Assembly: GCF_023283485.1 (NCBI RefSeq)
Contig: NZ_JAKILU010000023.1
Location: forward strand, 1-63,707
DNA from: Shewanella glacialipiscicola
GTDB lineage: Bacteria; Pseudomonadota; Gammaproteobacteria; Enterobacterales; Shewanellaceae
Length of the DNA: 63,707 bases
Direction: 5' to 3'
In this document: one piece after another, positions 17,410 through 25,927 of the stretch
How the letters are laid out: the number at the start of each line of letters is the position of its first letter
Numbering within the stretch: position 1 is the first letter of the stretch
The notes under the pieces: model-generated
Told to the model about the DNA's origin: nothing
The model's database searches: none
Seen by the model: only the letters and a program-made list of their open reading frames with translations
Position numbers and translations under genes: made by a program

Positions 17410-18102
17410 ATGGATTTTCTTGTAATGTATGAATTACCAATATTACGTTGGCTACACATAGTAGCTATGGTGTACTGGCTAGGTGGTGAGTGGGGAGTAT
17501 TCCAAACATCATATAATGTAATTAACCGTAAGTTGACGATGAGCGAACGTAAGCGGCATATGGAAACCGCATATCGAATCGATATTTTGGCCCGCACAGG
17601 TATTTTAATGCTTTTCCCATTAGGGTTCCACATGGGGAACTTGTGGGGTGTGCAGCCTTTTGGTGGCATATGGTTAACTGGGATGTGGATATTCTTCTTT
17701 CTATGGATAGCGCTTTGTTGGTCAGCGTTTTTCTATCGCGAGTCAGATACAGGTTTGAGACTAACTAAAGCGGATGAGTCTATTCGTTACTTTGTTATAC
17801 CGGCTTTAGCTATTGCGGCTATTGCTTCATTAATAGGCGAAGGACCGTTTAATGCTGCAGATGGTCAAAAGTGGTTTTCGATTAAAATACTATTATTTTC
17901 TGTTGCTCTTGTTATTGGCTTGTTGTTGCGCTTTATCATGCGTGAGTGGACTGAACTCTTCCGCAAATTAGCACAAGAGGGTGAAAGCCAAGAAGTGGAA
18001 GATAAATTAGAACGCAGTATCCATTTTGGTCGCCGTTTAGCGTATTTATATTGGGTGATTATTTTAACTGTTGGTTTCTTTGGTGCGGTTAAACCACTAT
18101 AA
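17410..18102 (+). CDS. CopD-like multi-pass membrane protein
   Basis: 230-residue integral membrane protein with about five hydrophobic helices. The first helix has RWLHIVAMVYWLGGEWGVF, the pattern of CopD/urate oxidase N-terminal-like membrane families in which a His on the helix may bind heme or metal; another His occurs in LMLFPLGFHMGNLWG. A charged loop near residues 180-205 (EEVEDKLER-like) precedes the last helix. No transport or redox function is proven. It may be a quinone or heme-linked membrane component serving the island dehydrogenases (inference). Two boxes in front and a strong terminator behind make it a single-gene unit. Confidence 0.7.
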   Translation: MDFLVMYELPILRWLHIVAMVYWLGGEWGVFQTSYNVINRKLTMSERKRHMETAYRIDILARTGILMLFPLGFHMGNLWGVQPFGGIWLTGMWIFFFLWIALCWSAFFYRESDTGLRLTKADESIRYFVIPALAIAAIASLIGEGPFNAADGQKWFSIKILLFSVALVIGLLLRFIMREWTELFRKLAQEGESQEVEDKLERSIHFGRRLAYLYWVIILTVGFFGAVKPL

Positions 18103-18132
18103 TTTTGCTATATAACTGATTCATGAAAGATG

Positions 18133-18163
18133 AAAAAGCCCCAACTTGAGTTGAGGCTTTTTT
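18133..18163. terminator. Bidirectional terminator between convergent units
   Basis: Stem GCCCCAACTTGAGTTGAGGC (one mismatch) flanked by five A and six T; it can serve the membrane protein gene and the convergent deacetylase operon. Confidence 0.8.
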
Positions 18164-18217
18164 GCTTATGAAATTCTTTATAATCTGAAAATTAAGCCGG
18201 TACAAAAATAGCTACCA

Positions 18218-19159
18218 CTAAGCCGTGACGGTAGCTTGCTGAACGGCAAAAGCTTGCAAGATATCGCTAGCCGAAGCACTCCAAATGGGTTGCTGGCTTA
18301 AACGCGATAATATTTGTTCAAAGTACTGAATACGATGAGGTTGACCGAGCAACCAAGGGTGAATATTTAAGGTTAGTATCCGGCCACCTTGTGCTGCGGC
18401 TTCTTGCAGTAAAAAGTCGCAAGCATCATTTATTTGCTCAACGTAAGACGCTTCACTGTGTAGGTTATTACCCAGTATATAAAAGTCTTCTAGCTCAGTA
18501 GAAAGTGGCATGGCCCATAAGCCATCTTGCTTAAAACGATAGGGCATATCGTCATTTACCCAGTCGGCACAGTAATGAATGCCATTTTCAGCCAGTAAGA
18601 CTAGGGTGTTTTGGCTTTGGTTTCGAGCAGGGCTTAACCAACCCGTTATCGCTTGGTCGGTTAAGTCTCTTAATTGATTAACCGAACGCGAAATAAGTTC
18701 AGACTCGTCAGCTCGGTCCATCTTGCCGTGATGAAGGCTATCCATATTCCAACCATGACATAACACTTCGTTACCACGGGACTTTAGTAGCTGCACTAAA
18801 TACGGCGTTCTAAGGGCAAGTTCAGTATTCACAGCAAAAGTTGGCGTAATATCAAACTTATCTAGAGCTTTTAATATTCTAAATAAGCCAACCCGATTAC
18901 CATAATCACGCAGACTATAATGGCGTAAATCAGGGTAGGGCATAGTCATACCACCAGGGACTTTAAATGGCACACCTTTTTGATTTAGCGGGAAAAACTC
19001 TAAATTAATATTTACCCAAACCGCTAAGGGTTTATTGTTAGGCCATTGCACTTTTGCTCTGTTACTTAGCATTGACCAGTTGTATAAATCGTGGTCCATA
19101 CCATACTGGCGCAAGGGATAGTGTAAGGGGCTATTGGGGTCCATCACTTTATCTGTCAT
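18218..19159 (-). CDS. PuuE-like polysaccharide deacetylase-family hydrolase (copy 1)
   Basis: 313-residue carbohydrate esterase 4/NodB-fold protein without a signal peptide, so cytoplasmic. It shares the RDYGNRVGLFRILKALDKF block with its neighbour and has NEVLCHGWNMDSLHHG where the metal-binding His motif of the family lies. Cytoplasmic members include PuuE allantoinase and a bacterial cyclic imidase, which open N-heterocycles instead of deacetylating sugar. A ring-opening or amide-hydrolysing role is therefore likely but the substrate is not known. Start overlaps the upstream stop by four bases (ATGA). It is the third gene of a three-gene operon. Confidence 0.82.
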   Translation of the reverse strand: MTDKVMDPNSPLHYPLRQYGMDHDLYNWSMLSNRAKVQWPNNKPLAVWVNINLEFFPLNQKGVPFKVPGGMTMPYPDLRHYSLRDYGNRVGLFRILKALDKFDITPTFAVNTELALRTPYLVQLLKSRGNEVLCHGWNMDSLHHGKMDRADESELISRSVNQLRDLTDQAITGWLSPARNQSQNTLVLLAENGIHYCADWVNDDMPYRFKQDGLWAMPLSTELEDFYILGNNLHSEASYVEQINDACDFLLQEAAAQGGRILTLNIHPWLLGQPHRIQYFEQILSRLSQQPIWSASASDILQAFAVQQATVTA

Positions 19160-20100
19160 TTATTGGCTCCTAACTTAGCGCTGATATCGGCTAAGGCAGC
19201 ATCGTAATAATGTTCACGATAATAGTCGGCAATCTCACGTCCTGTTGTCACCCAGACATCAGGATGACTGGTGATATAATCCAACGCTTCTTCAAATGCT
19301 TTCATTCTGTGCGGGCAGGCAACTTGGTAATTATGGGTAGGAATACACATAATGGTGCCGGATTCTTCACCCTCTTGGTATAAACGATCAAAATTGTCTT
19401 TTAACATTTGACCGTAGCGGCGCGGCTCTACTTTGTTCACCACATAAGCGATGGTGTCGTTCATTTCTAGTGAGTAAGGTATAGACACAAAACGCTTATC
19501 ACTGCGCAGCTTAATAGGAGTAGGTTGGTCATCATGAAATAAATCGCAAGTATAAAATCCCGCATTATTACCAAACATTTCTGTGCCTACTTCGGCAAAT
19601 AAATCTAAGGTTAATTCAGAATGTGACAGCGCTGGCGCTAAATAACCGGCGCAATGCTGATTAGTATGACGATAAATGGTTTCCATTGAATCGCGGATCA
19701 TATCGCGCTCTTGTTGCTCAGATAAACCATAGGTGTAACGGGTATTATAAATACCATGACTGAAAAACTCCCAGTCTCGCTCTTTACACATTTGGATAAT
19801 TTCTGGATGGTGTTCACATAACGCCGTAGATAAACTAATAGAACCACGCACACCATATTTATCTAAAAGGTCCATTTGGCGTTGATGGCCGACACGGTTG
19901 CCATAATCGCGAATACCATAACCTTGTATCGCAGGATAAGGTTGAGGCCAAGCTTTTCTATGCGGGTTTTCTGGCGGGTTTAGCTCGTAGAATTCTATAT
20001 TAGGGGCAACCCAAAAAGCCAGTTTTTTGCCATCGGGCCAACGTATTTTTGGCCTATCTTGATAGGGCCAGTAATCATAAAAGCCTGGATCTGCTTTCAT
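19156..20100 (-). CDS. PuuE-like polysaccharide deacetylase-family hydrolase (copy 2)
   Basis: 314-residue relative of the adjacent protein: RDYGNRVGHQRQMDLLDKYGVRGSIS near residues 65-90, WEFFSHGIYNTRY near 112-124 with the His motif, and HDDQPTPIKL. It lacks a signal peptide and is thus cytosolic. Tandem paralogues of this type could act on two steps, on related substrates, or form a hetero-oligomer. It sits between the isochorismatase-type hydrolase (14 bases upstream, with AGGAGAATACA ribosome site) and copy 1. Confidence 0.82.
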   Translation of the reverse strand: MKADPGFYDYWPYQDRPKIRWPDGKKLAFWVAPNIEFYELNPPENPHRKAWPQPYPAIQGYGIRDYGNRVGHQRQMDLLDKYGVRGSISLSTALCEHHPEIIQMCKERDWEFFSHGIYNTRYTYGLSEQQERDMIRDSMETIYRHTNQHCAGYLAPALSHSELTLDLFAEVGTEMFGNNAGFYTCDLFHDDQPTPIKLRSDKRFVSIPYSLEMNDTIAYVVNKVEPRRYGQMLKDNFDRLYQEGEESGTIMCIPTHNYQVACPHRMKAFEEALDYITSHPDVWVTTGREIADYYREHYYDAALADISAKLGANK

Positions 20101-20114
20101 TGTATTCTCCTGCC

Positions 20115-20780
20115 TTATTTTTGTTGCTTAAGCCAATCTAGTACTTCAGATACGTCTAATACGTCAGCGTATTTTAATGACATATCTGTAAGGTTGGCGT
20201 AATGGTAGCTTTCATGTTTATCAGCCACACATTCCTCTGGCACTATGGTGCGATAACCACGAGATAATGAGTCGACAGCGGTAGCTCGAATACAACCAGA
20301 CGTAGAGCCCCCGGTAATAATAACGGTATCGGCTTGATGCCAAATTAGTAATGACTGTAATTGAGTTTCAAAAAATGCAGAGGGCATTTTTTTGCAGTAA
20401 ATAACATCTCGTTCTTTATCGATTTGTACTCGGTCATCAAACTCTGAACGTTCTGAATTAAATTTAATATTTTGTAATGAGTCAGGTGTATCAGTACGCG
20501 TGCCCCATATGCCCGCATCTTCGCCTGATTCCATGTAAGCAACGTAAGTCCAAACAACCGGCCAACCTAAACGGCGACATTCAGTCGCTAATTGGTTCAT
20601 ATAATCAATTTGATTAGGATCGGTTTCATAAGCTGTAGCGAACTTATCAACTTCGGTATAGGCTTTTTGTGGATCTACATTGACCAATACGGCTTTTTTA
20701 CCAAAACCAAAACGTTTTCTGGCAGGATTATTTTTTACTTCTAAATAAATTTCTTTAGCGGTTTTATTTGAGGTTTGCAT
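20115..20780 (-). CDS. Isochorismatase-family cysteine hydrolase (carbamoyl/amide hydrolase type)
   Basis: 221 residues with the complete isochorismatase-like catalytic triad: Asp36 (VNVDPQ), Lys131 (KKMPSAFF) and Cys163 (GGSTSGCIRATA). This full triad is that of N-carbamoylsarcosine amidase, maleamate amidase and ureidoacrylate hydrolase, which cut C-N bonds; isochorismatases proper lack the Cys. It is the first gene of the operon with the two PuuE-like hydrolases. Together they could open a cyclic imide, lactam or ureide and then hydrolyse the resulting half-amide or carbamoyl group. This is inference; the substrate is not known. Confidence 0.85.
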   Translation of the reverse strand: MQTSNKTAKEIYLEVKNNPARKRFGFGKKAVLVNVDPQKAYTEVDKFATAYETDPNQIDYMNQLATECRRLGWPVVWTYVAYMESGEDAGIWGTRTDTPDSLQNIKFNSERSEFDDRVQIDKERDVIYCKKMPSAFFETQLQSLLIWHQADTVIITGGSTSGCIRATAVDSLSRGYRTIVPEECVADKHESYHYANLTDMSLKYADVLDVSEVLDWLKQQK

Positions 20781-21151
20781 TTTAGACCTGTTGTAGCAGA
20801 CATAGGTGCGAAAATACTACGACAATGTTGGTACGGACCAATTGACAAATATCAGCCTCAGCAAAAATCACCTCTATTGAGTGCACGTCAGATAATAAAA
20901 CTAAATTTTTAAAACCATTTTGCTTTGCTGGCAAGATAAAAGAATGAGTGTTTACTTTTCAACGTTACGGTTAATGGCTATTCCTTTATTTATTTGTTGG
21001 TGCTTTTGCTTTCTGGCAAATCAAGCAACATTGAAACGTTGTCAGCAAGGTTTGTGACGTGGTATCACAATAAAAGAATCGATAGTGCTATGGCATCGGC
21101 AAAGCACTGAATTGGAATACAAACAAATTTTAACTATGAGAATTTTAATAC
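20781..21151. other. Divergent intergenic region
   Basis: Contains the promoter of the isochorismatase operon (box plus -10). Towards the enoyl-CoA hydratase no good promoter was recognised; TGTGA/TCACA at 21053-21069 has a seven-base spacer and is a poor CRP candidate. Confidence 0.45.
20814..20855 (-). promoter_or_regulatory. Promoter of isochorismatase-deacetylase operon with FNR-type box
   Basis: Box TTGACAAATATCAG at 20842-20855 (one mismatch) and, on the minus strand, TAGTAT at 20819-20814; the centres are 32 bases apart, the class II arrangement. Confidence 0.6.
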
Positions 21152-21925
21152 ATGTCAACAATATCGCTGAATGTCACCGGAAAAATTGCCAAAATTACCA
21201 TTAATAGAGCCGATAAGCGCAATGCGCTAAATAAAGCCATGTGGCAGCAATTAGCCGACTTTTGTGACCAATTAGCCAATGATATTAAGCCACGTGTTGT
21301 CGTTTTCCAAGCCCAGGGCGACAAAGCTTTTAGTGCTGGGGCTGATATTGCCGAGCTAACCGAAATGCTAGCGTCGCCTGAGTTATTGCAGCAAAACAAC
21401 GATATTGTGCAGCAGGCACAATTAAAGCTGCAACGATTACCTTGCGTGACGATAGCAGCTATAAATGGTGCCTGTTTTGGTGGCGGCCTAGGTATAGCCC
21501 TGTGTTGTGATTTTAGAATTGCTGCCGCACATGCCACTTTTGCCATCACACCAGCCAAACTAGGCCTACTGTACAGCATCGAAGATACACAGCGCTTAGT
21601 ACAAACCGTTGGTTTACCCACAGCTAAAGCCATGTTGTATTTAGGTAAAGCACAAACGGCGGAGCAAGCCTTAAAAAATAATCTTATTCATCAAATGGTT
21701 GAGTCAAGCGAGTTAGATTCGGCAGTACAAAGTATTATTAATGACATTGTTGCTGCAAGTAGTAGTGCTATACAAGGAATGAAGCAAACCTTAGCTTATT
21801 TAATGGAGGATCCAACGTTACCACAAGCAGAAATACGCCTGTTATCTAAGCACGCATTTGACTCGAAAGATTTTAAAAAAGCATCGCAGGCTTTTATTAC
21901 GAAAACCAGAGTGGAGTTTGATTAA
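21152..21925 (+). CDS. Enoyl-CoA hydratase/isomerase family protein
   Basis: 257-residue crotonase-fold protein. NRADKRNALNKAMW near residues 18-31, AFSAGADIAEL near 60-70 (oxyanion-hole strand) and INGACFGGGLGIALCCDFRIAA near 103-124 are family signatures. The second-Glu region reads KLGLLYSIEDTQRL, so one of the two hydratase acids may be kept at a shifted position; hydration, isomerisation or C-C cleavage cannot be separated. Its stop overlaps the start of the thioesterase gene (TAATG). Confidence 0.85.
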   Translation: MSTISLNVTGKIAKITINRADKRNALNKAMWQQLADFCDQLANDIKPRVVVFQAQGDKAFSAGADIAELTEMLASPELLQQNNDIVQQAQLKLQRLPCVTIAAINGACFGGGLGIALCCDFRIAAAHATFAITPAKLGLLYSIEDTQRLVQTVGLPTAKAMLYLGKAQTAEQALKNNLIHQMVESSELDSAVQSIINDIVAASSSAIQGMKQTLAYLMEDPTLPQAEIRLLSKHAFDSKDFKKASQAFITKTRVEFD

Positions 21926-22338
21926 TGAGCAAGTTAACAAGCCTAGGTTATATGCAGTGTGAAGACATGCAAGGCTTTAGCGCTATAGCGGGGCCGTATT
22001 ACGAAAAACTGGAGCTGGGGGTTATAACGCGGGCGCTAGAAATTACCGAACAGCATTTAAATCCACAAGGTGTGGTGCACGGCGGTGTATCGTTAGCGAT
22101 GATGGATTTTGTGATTTATCGCGCGATAGGCGATGAACTCTCGCATGATAAACAATTTGCTACTATTCAATTAAATACGAACTTTTTAGCTGCTATAAAA
22201 CTTGGCGATATTGTTTATGGCCGCGGCAGTATTCAGCGCAGCACTCGGTCGGTCATTTTTGCAGAGGGGGAGTTATACACTGCAGATCGTTCCACAATGA
22301 AGGGGAGTGGTATATGGAAAGTATTAGGTGGCAAATAA
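21925..22338 (+). CDS. PaaI-family hotdog thioesterase
   Basis: 137-residue hotdog-fold protein. NPQGVVHGGVSLAMMDFVIYRAI carries the HGG motif of PaaI-type acyl-CoA thioesterases, followed by FATIQLNTNFLAAIKLGD and RSVIFAEGELY. It probably hydrolyses a pathway CoA ester, releasing trapped CoA. It is coupled to the enoyl-CoA hydratase gene and ends the unit. Confidence 0.85.
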   Translation: MSKLTSLGYMQCEDMQGFSAIAGPYYEKLELGVITRALEITEQHLNPQGVVHGGVSLAMMDFVIYRAIGDELSHDKQFATIQLNTNFLAAIKLGDIVYGRGSIQRSTRSVIFAEGELYTADRSTMKGSGIWKVLGGK

Positions 22339-22389
22339 AATTGATGAATAATTGTTTTATTTCATGCGGTTAGTCGTTAACGTTGTAGT

Positions 22390-22403
22390 TTGACTTTTAT
22401 CAA
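22390..22403. promoter_or_regulatory. Perfect FNR-type palindrome upstream of DUF1838 gene 1
   Basis: TTGACTTTTATCAA, the exact reverse complement of the box before the TonB-receptor gene at 45972. A TCTACT hexamer (22425-22430) lies at about the class II distance; the gene starts at 22459. Confidence 0.65.
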
Positions 22404-22458
22404 GGCTTGTTGCTTCTATTTCAATCTACTCTGATTGTTCTATTAAGGGAGTAAAAAC

Positions 22459-23394
22459 ATGCAGAACAGCAAGCATACAAAAGTACGACCGTTACGCACA
22501 CTGTCATTAGCGGTTGGCTTAACATCACTAATGATTTTTCAGCTCAATGCAGCACCTATTGATTTAAATTCGCCAGATGGTGCAACCATCGCCTCACGAA
22601 AAATTCAGTGTTCAACCGTAGATGATAAACCGGTGTTTTACAGCTGGGTAGGTAAGTTGTTTTCTCGACGTATGGGTGAGCCGGATCAACATCTGTTTGA
22701 TGTTGAAGGTTATAGTGTGCGTGCTTGTAAAACCGTTGATGGTGGCAAGCAAGGCAAAAGCTTTAAGCTAGTCACTCGGGAAATTTTACTTTATAAAGAT
22801 AAAAAAACCGGCGAGCCCCTTAAAACTTGGCTTAACCCTTGGACTAATGAAGAAGTAAACGTATTCCAAGTATTAAACGATCCAGTTAATCAACCGGTTA
22901 GATTTAATCGTGATGAAAACGGTAAGGTTTTACCTTATGCTGCTAAATTTATGGCTAACCAACAAGATGACCGCTGGTGGCTAACTTTACCAGTACCTTT
23001 GTTCTATCATAACCCGCTGGCTGGTGACTACCAGAAGCAAGTTGGTGGCATATACCATGCTACAGAGCTATTTAATTTCTTTGGCGATAAAAATAGTTTA
23101 GTCGATGAAAAAACCGATACGGCTGATGTACAAGTTGGTTGGGTTAGAATTTCAGATTGGCTGCCGTTTATGATGATGAGTGGTCGCGAAGGCGGTATTT
23201 ATATTCATGCAGCGGGTCGTAAAATTGACAAGTTTGTTGACGTAAGCGATACCATGAAAGCCTTTATTGCTGCAGAAGCACCAAAGTATAGTGAGCCACC
23301 GCCAACGAATGATACAAGACCAAATGATACTAGCTGGACTACCTATAAAAAGGATGTACCAGGCGCACCATTTGTATCATCAAAAAGTCATTAA
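22459..23394 (+). CDS. DUF1838 family secreted protein (copy 1)
   Basis: 311 residues with a Sec signal (basic start, hydrophobic LSLAVGLTSLMIFQL, likely cleavage after LNA) and then a DUF1838-type domain. Tryptophan-rich segments include WLNPWTNEEVNVFQVLNDPVN, SWTTYKK and DWLPFMMMSGREG. Function of the family is unknown. A second member is encoded at 42637. Its export, and location next to a CoA-based catabolic cluster, suggest binding, hydrolysis or conversion of the substrate in the periplasm (inference). Single-gene unit with its own box and terminator. Confidence 0.8.
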   Translation: MQNSKHTKVRPLRTLSLAVGLTSLMIFQLNAAPIDLNSPDGATIASRKIQCSTVDDKPVFYSWVGKLFSRRMGEPDQHLFDVEGYSVRACKTVDGGKQGKSFKLVTREILLYKDKKTGEPLKTWLNPWTNEEVNVFQVLNDPVNQPVRFNRDENGKVLPYAAKFMANQQDDRWWLTLPVPLFYHNPLAGDYQKQVGGIYHATELFNFFGDKNSLVDEKTDTADVQVGWVRISDWLPFMMMSGREGGIYIHAAGRKIDKFVDVSDTMKAFIAAEAPKYSEPPPTNDTRPNDTSWTTYKKDVPGAPFVSSKSH

Positions 23395-23450
23395 AAGCTA
23401 AAGTCTCCCCTCTGTTAAAAATCAATTATGTTCATAGTGTAATATGTAAG

Positions 23451-23475
23451 CCCGCGTAATAACGCGGGTTTTTTT
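23451..23475 (+). terminator. Rho-independent terminator after DUF1838 gene 1
   Basis: CCCGCG-TAATAA-CGCGGG followed by seven T. Confidence 0.9.
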
Positions 23476-23500
23476 ATTACTATCTGTCAATTTGTAGTTA

Positions 23501-23514
23501 TTGATAAAGATCAA
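23501..23514. promoter_or_regulatory. Perfect FNR-type palindrome before the 23.6-31.5 kb operon
   Basis: TTGATAAAGATCAA, exact match to TTGAT-N4-ATCAA, centred 72 bases before the first start. ACTATT/TATTAA around 23538-23545 is a possible -10. Confidence 0.65.
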
Positions 23515-23579
23515 CGCATATTGGCCATCCTCACTCCACTATTAAGTTTATAAGCTATTAGCGGATGATGGAGTATCGA

Positions 23580-24311
23580 ATGAAACACAGAACTATCCAA
23601 GGCACCATACTTTATACCAGTAAAAAACCTGAACGTATGGATCAAGAACGTGGCCGAGAGTTCTTTAGTATTACTGCCCAGTCTGATGACGTAAAAGTAT
23701 TACATGCACACTGTGAGATCGATGACGCCCCTAATGTGGTACGTGACGTTATTTTAGCCATGAACCCAGATGCCAGTCCAATCGATTGCAGTGTGCGTAT
23801 TAGCGTTGGCGATAAATATGAAGGCTCTGGCTGGATGCGTTTTACCCCACATTATGTTGAATGTGAAACCCATAATCAGCGCGATGGTCGTATTACGCAA
23901 AAAGTAGATATTTCTACGCCAGTAAAATGGTTACAAGCACATCCTATCGTGGGTGATGCGTTATTAATGCGTATGTACGATTTAAGCCAAGGCCCGGGTA
24001 AAACCTTCTTTCCCGATCTGTTTTTAACCTCTCCCGATCACCGTGGTGCAACTGGCCCATTATTGTTTAAAACCGGTTTTGGTATTCGTTATATTGGTGA
24101 AGAAACCGTTACGGTAAAAGCGGGCACTTTTAACGCTCGTCATTTTCAAGTGGTGGATACCGCTGGTAATTTACCTGAAGAGCACCCTCCCTATAATCTG
24201 TGGTGTACCGCGGATGATGATTACCTGTTTTTAAAAGCCGGCGTTGAGGGTTATATGCAAACTTTTTATGAGCTAGTTGATTATAAAATTACCGAGAGAG
24301 GTCTGTCATGA
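23580..24311 (+). CDS. Hypothetical protein, first gene of seven-gene operon
   Basis: 243 residues without signal peptide or membrane helix; I do not recognise a family. It is rich in short beta-like stretches (GSGWMRFTPHYVECE, TVTVKAGTFNARHFQVVDT) and ends NLWCTADDDYLFLKAGVEGYMQTFYELV. The C-terminal half resembles DUF3108-like beta-barrel folds, in which a reporter strand follows KAGTFxARHF, but this is weak. The start at 23580 is preferred because GGAG sits six bases upstream; ATGs at 23565 and 23568 have no such site. Its stop overlaps the methyltransferase start (ATGA), so the two products may act together. Confidence 0.75.
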   Translation: MKHRTIQGTILYTSKKPERMDQERGREFFSITAQSDDVKVLHAHCEIDDAPNVVRDVILAMNPDASPIDCSVRISVGDKYEGSGWMRFTPHYVECETHNQRDGRITQKVDISTPVKWLQAHPIVGDALLMRMYDLSQGPGKTFFPDLFLTSPDHRGATGPLLFKTGFGIRYIGEETVTVKAGTFNARHFQVVDTAGNLPEEHPPYNLWCTADDDYLFLKAGVEGYMQTFYELVDYKITERGLS

Positions 24312-25510
24312 GTAATGTAAAAACACTGCCGTCATGGCGGGCACTTACCCAGCATGGCGTTATGGCGCAAGCGAATCATGACGAAGTAGCGCGTCTAAAT
24401 GTATTAACCCATTTAAATCTGCATTTAAGTAGCCGAGTGATACCGGGTTTACGCCAAGTATATGAAAAACATGTTCATCCTGCTTTTGTTAAAGATCACG
24501 GGCGTGAACCAGAAACACGACATGAAGTACGCAAAGTGATGATGGAAGATGGCTATTGTCAATTGTGGAGTGCACTTAGACGTAACACCATGGAAATGCG
24601 TCATCAGACCGGTAGAGCAATGGTATTACGCCAAGCAGGTGTCTTATCTAACAAAGTAGAACAGTTAAATAAAGGCTGCGATACCTTACAACTTGACCCA
24701 AAAATTGAAGTACCCGCCAATATTAATCAAGTTGATATTCACTGCCAACCTGGTTGTTATTACCAAGAGTATTTTGACCAAGATGTCACAGTAGCTGCTA
24801 GCTATGACGTCGGTTTATTTGTGACAACAGCTGGTTTATTAGGTGCATTAAGTGACGGTGGTGGTCAAGCCATCGCTAATTGGCTTAAAACTGAACACCC
24901 TAATTTTAAACCTAAACGCATCTTAGATTTGGGCTGTACGGTTGGTCACAATGCGGTGCCGCTTGCTCAAGCATTTCCTGATGCTGAGGTGATTGCTATT
25001 GACGTTGCTACCCCTTGTTTACGTTATGCCCATGCCCGCGCTAAATCACTGGGTGTTGATAACATTCGTTTTGTGCAAGCTAATGCAGAGTCTTTACCGC
25101 AGTATGCAGATGAAAGTTTTGATCTTATTACGTCAGCGATGTTTTGGCATGAAGCCTCACATCAAATGCTGCCTAAAGCGTTAAAGACAGTACAACGCTT
25201 ACTTAAACCTGAAGGCTTAACCATCCATTTAGAGCAACCGCAATATCACGGTAAAAGTGTTTTTGAACAGTTTATGCGTGATTGGGATACTTATTACAAC
25301 AACGAACCTTATTGGGGGCCTATGCATGATCTGGATCTTGCCGAACAACTCGACAAGGCCGGTTTTGATGGTTCAGCCATGTTTGAAATTGGTGTGGTCG
25401 CTAAAGTTGACGAGAAAATTTTTGGTAAATCTGCAGCAGGCGATTCAGGCGAAGATTATGGTCGCGCTCCAGTCTGGAATGCTTTTGGTATCTGGAAAAA
25501 TAAGCAGTAA
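24308..25510 (+). CDS. Class I SAM-dependent methyltransferase with extra N-terminal domain
   Basis: 400 residues. The C-terminal half is a Rossmann methyltransferase: ILDLGCTVGHNAVPLAQAFP near residues 207-226 (motif I), VIAIDVATPCLRYA (motif II), ANAESLPQYADESFDLITSAMFWHE and LKPEGLTIHLEQP. About 200 N-terminal residues carry a helical region I do not recognise. The methyl acceptor is unknown. It is coupled to the upstream unknown gene and 18 bases from the next small gene, in an operon with MmgE/PrpD proteins, a ligase and an amidase. A methyltransferase in a degradation operon is unusual: it may cap, or in reverse demethylate, an intermediate (inference). Confidence 0.85.
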   Translation: MSNVKTLPSWRALTQHGVMAQANHDEVARLNVLTHLNLHLSSRVIPGLRQVYEKHVHPAFVKDHGREPETRHEVRKVMMEDGYCQLWSALRRNTMEMRHQTGRAMVLRQAGVLSNKVEQLNKGCDTLQLDPKIEVPANINQVDIHCQPGCYYQEYFDQDVTVAASYDVGLFVTTAGLLGALSDGGGQAIANWLKTEHPNFKPKRILDLGCTVGHNAVPLAQAFPDAEVIAIDVATPCLRYAHARAKSLGVDNIRFVQANAESLPQYADESFDLITSAMFWHEASHQMLPKALKTVQRLLKPEGLTIHLEQPQYHGKSVFEQFMRDWDTYYNNEPYWGPMHDLDLAEQLDKAGFDGSAMFEIGVVAKVDEKIFGKSAAGDSGEDYGRAPVWNAFGIWKNKQ

Positions 25511-25528
25511 GCGTAGAGGAACAGAATA

Positions 25529-25921
25529 ATGACAAGTACGAATACAAGTACCCACAAGACTAGCGCAGATATAGATATTTTAGATTTAGCTGGCACTAAG
25601 GCAAAAGGTCAACGTCCTTATTTTTTAGCCGATAAGCAGGTTGAGCAAGTGCTGTCTATTGCTATGGCTGTAGCAACAGAGTTGGCGGTTACGCGTGAGC
25701 GCTTAGCCAGTTTAGAAGCGGTATTAACCGAAAAAGGCATTATAAGTGCAGATGCTATTGAGCAATTTGCTCCTAGCGCTAAGCATACCGCCGCAAGAAG
25801 TCTTGATACTCAAGAATACCTTGCCCGCATTTTACGTATAGTGCAGCAAGATAAAGAAGAGATAAGTCAGGATGATAAGTCAATGGAACAGTTACAACGT
25901 GAACTGACCCAGACTGATTAA
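25529..25921 (+). CDS. Small helical hypothetical protein
   Basis: 130 residues, acidic and helical, with a probable coiled-coil or helix pair around VEQVLSIAMAVATELAVTRE and a Gln/Glu-rich tail. No catalytic motif or known family recognised. It is placed tightly between the methyltransferase (18 bases) and the MmgE/PrpD gene (6 bases), which argues for a real protein with an accessory or subunit role. AGAGGAAC ribosome site upstream. Confidence 0.7.
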   Translation: MTSTNTSTHKTSADIDILDLAGTKAKGQRPYFLADKQVEQVLSIAMAVATELAVTRERLASLEAVLTEKGIISADAIEQFAPSAKHTAARSLDTQEYLARILRIVQQDKEEISQDDKSMEQLQRELTQTD

Positions 25922-25927
25922 TCGCAG

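Noticed and set aside
21053..21069. CRP-like TGTGA...TCACA
   Set aside because: The spacer is seven bases, not six, and no promoter alignment was found.
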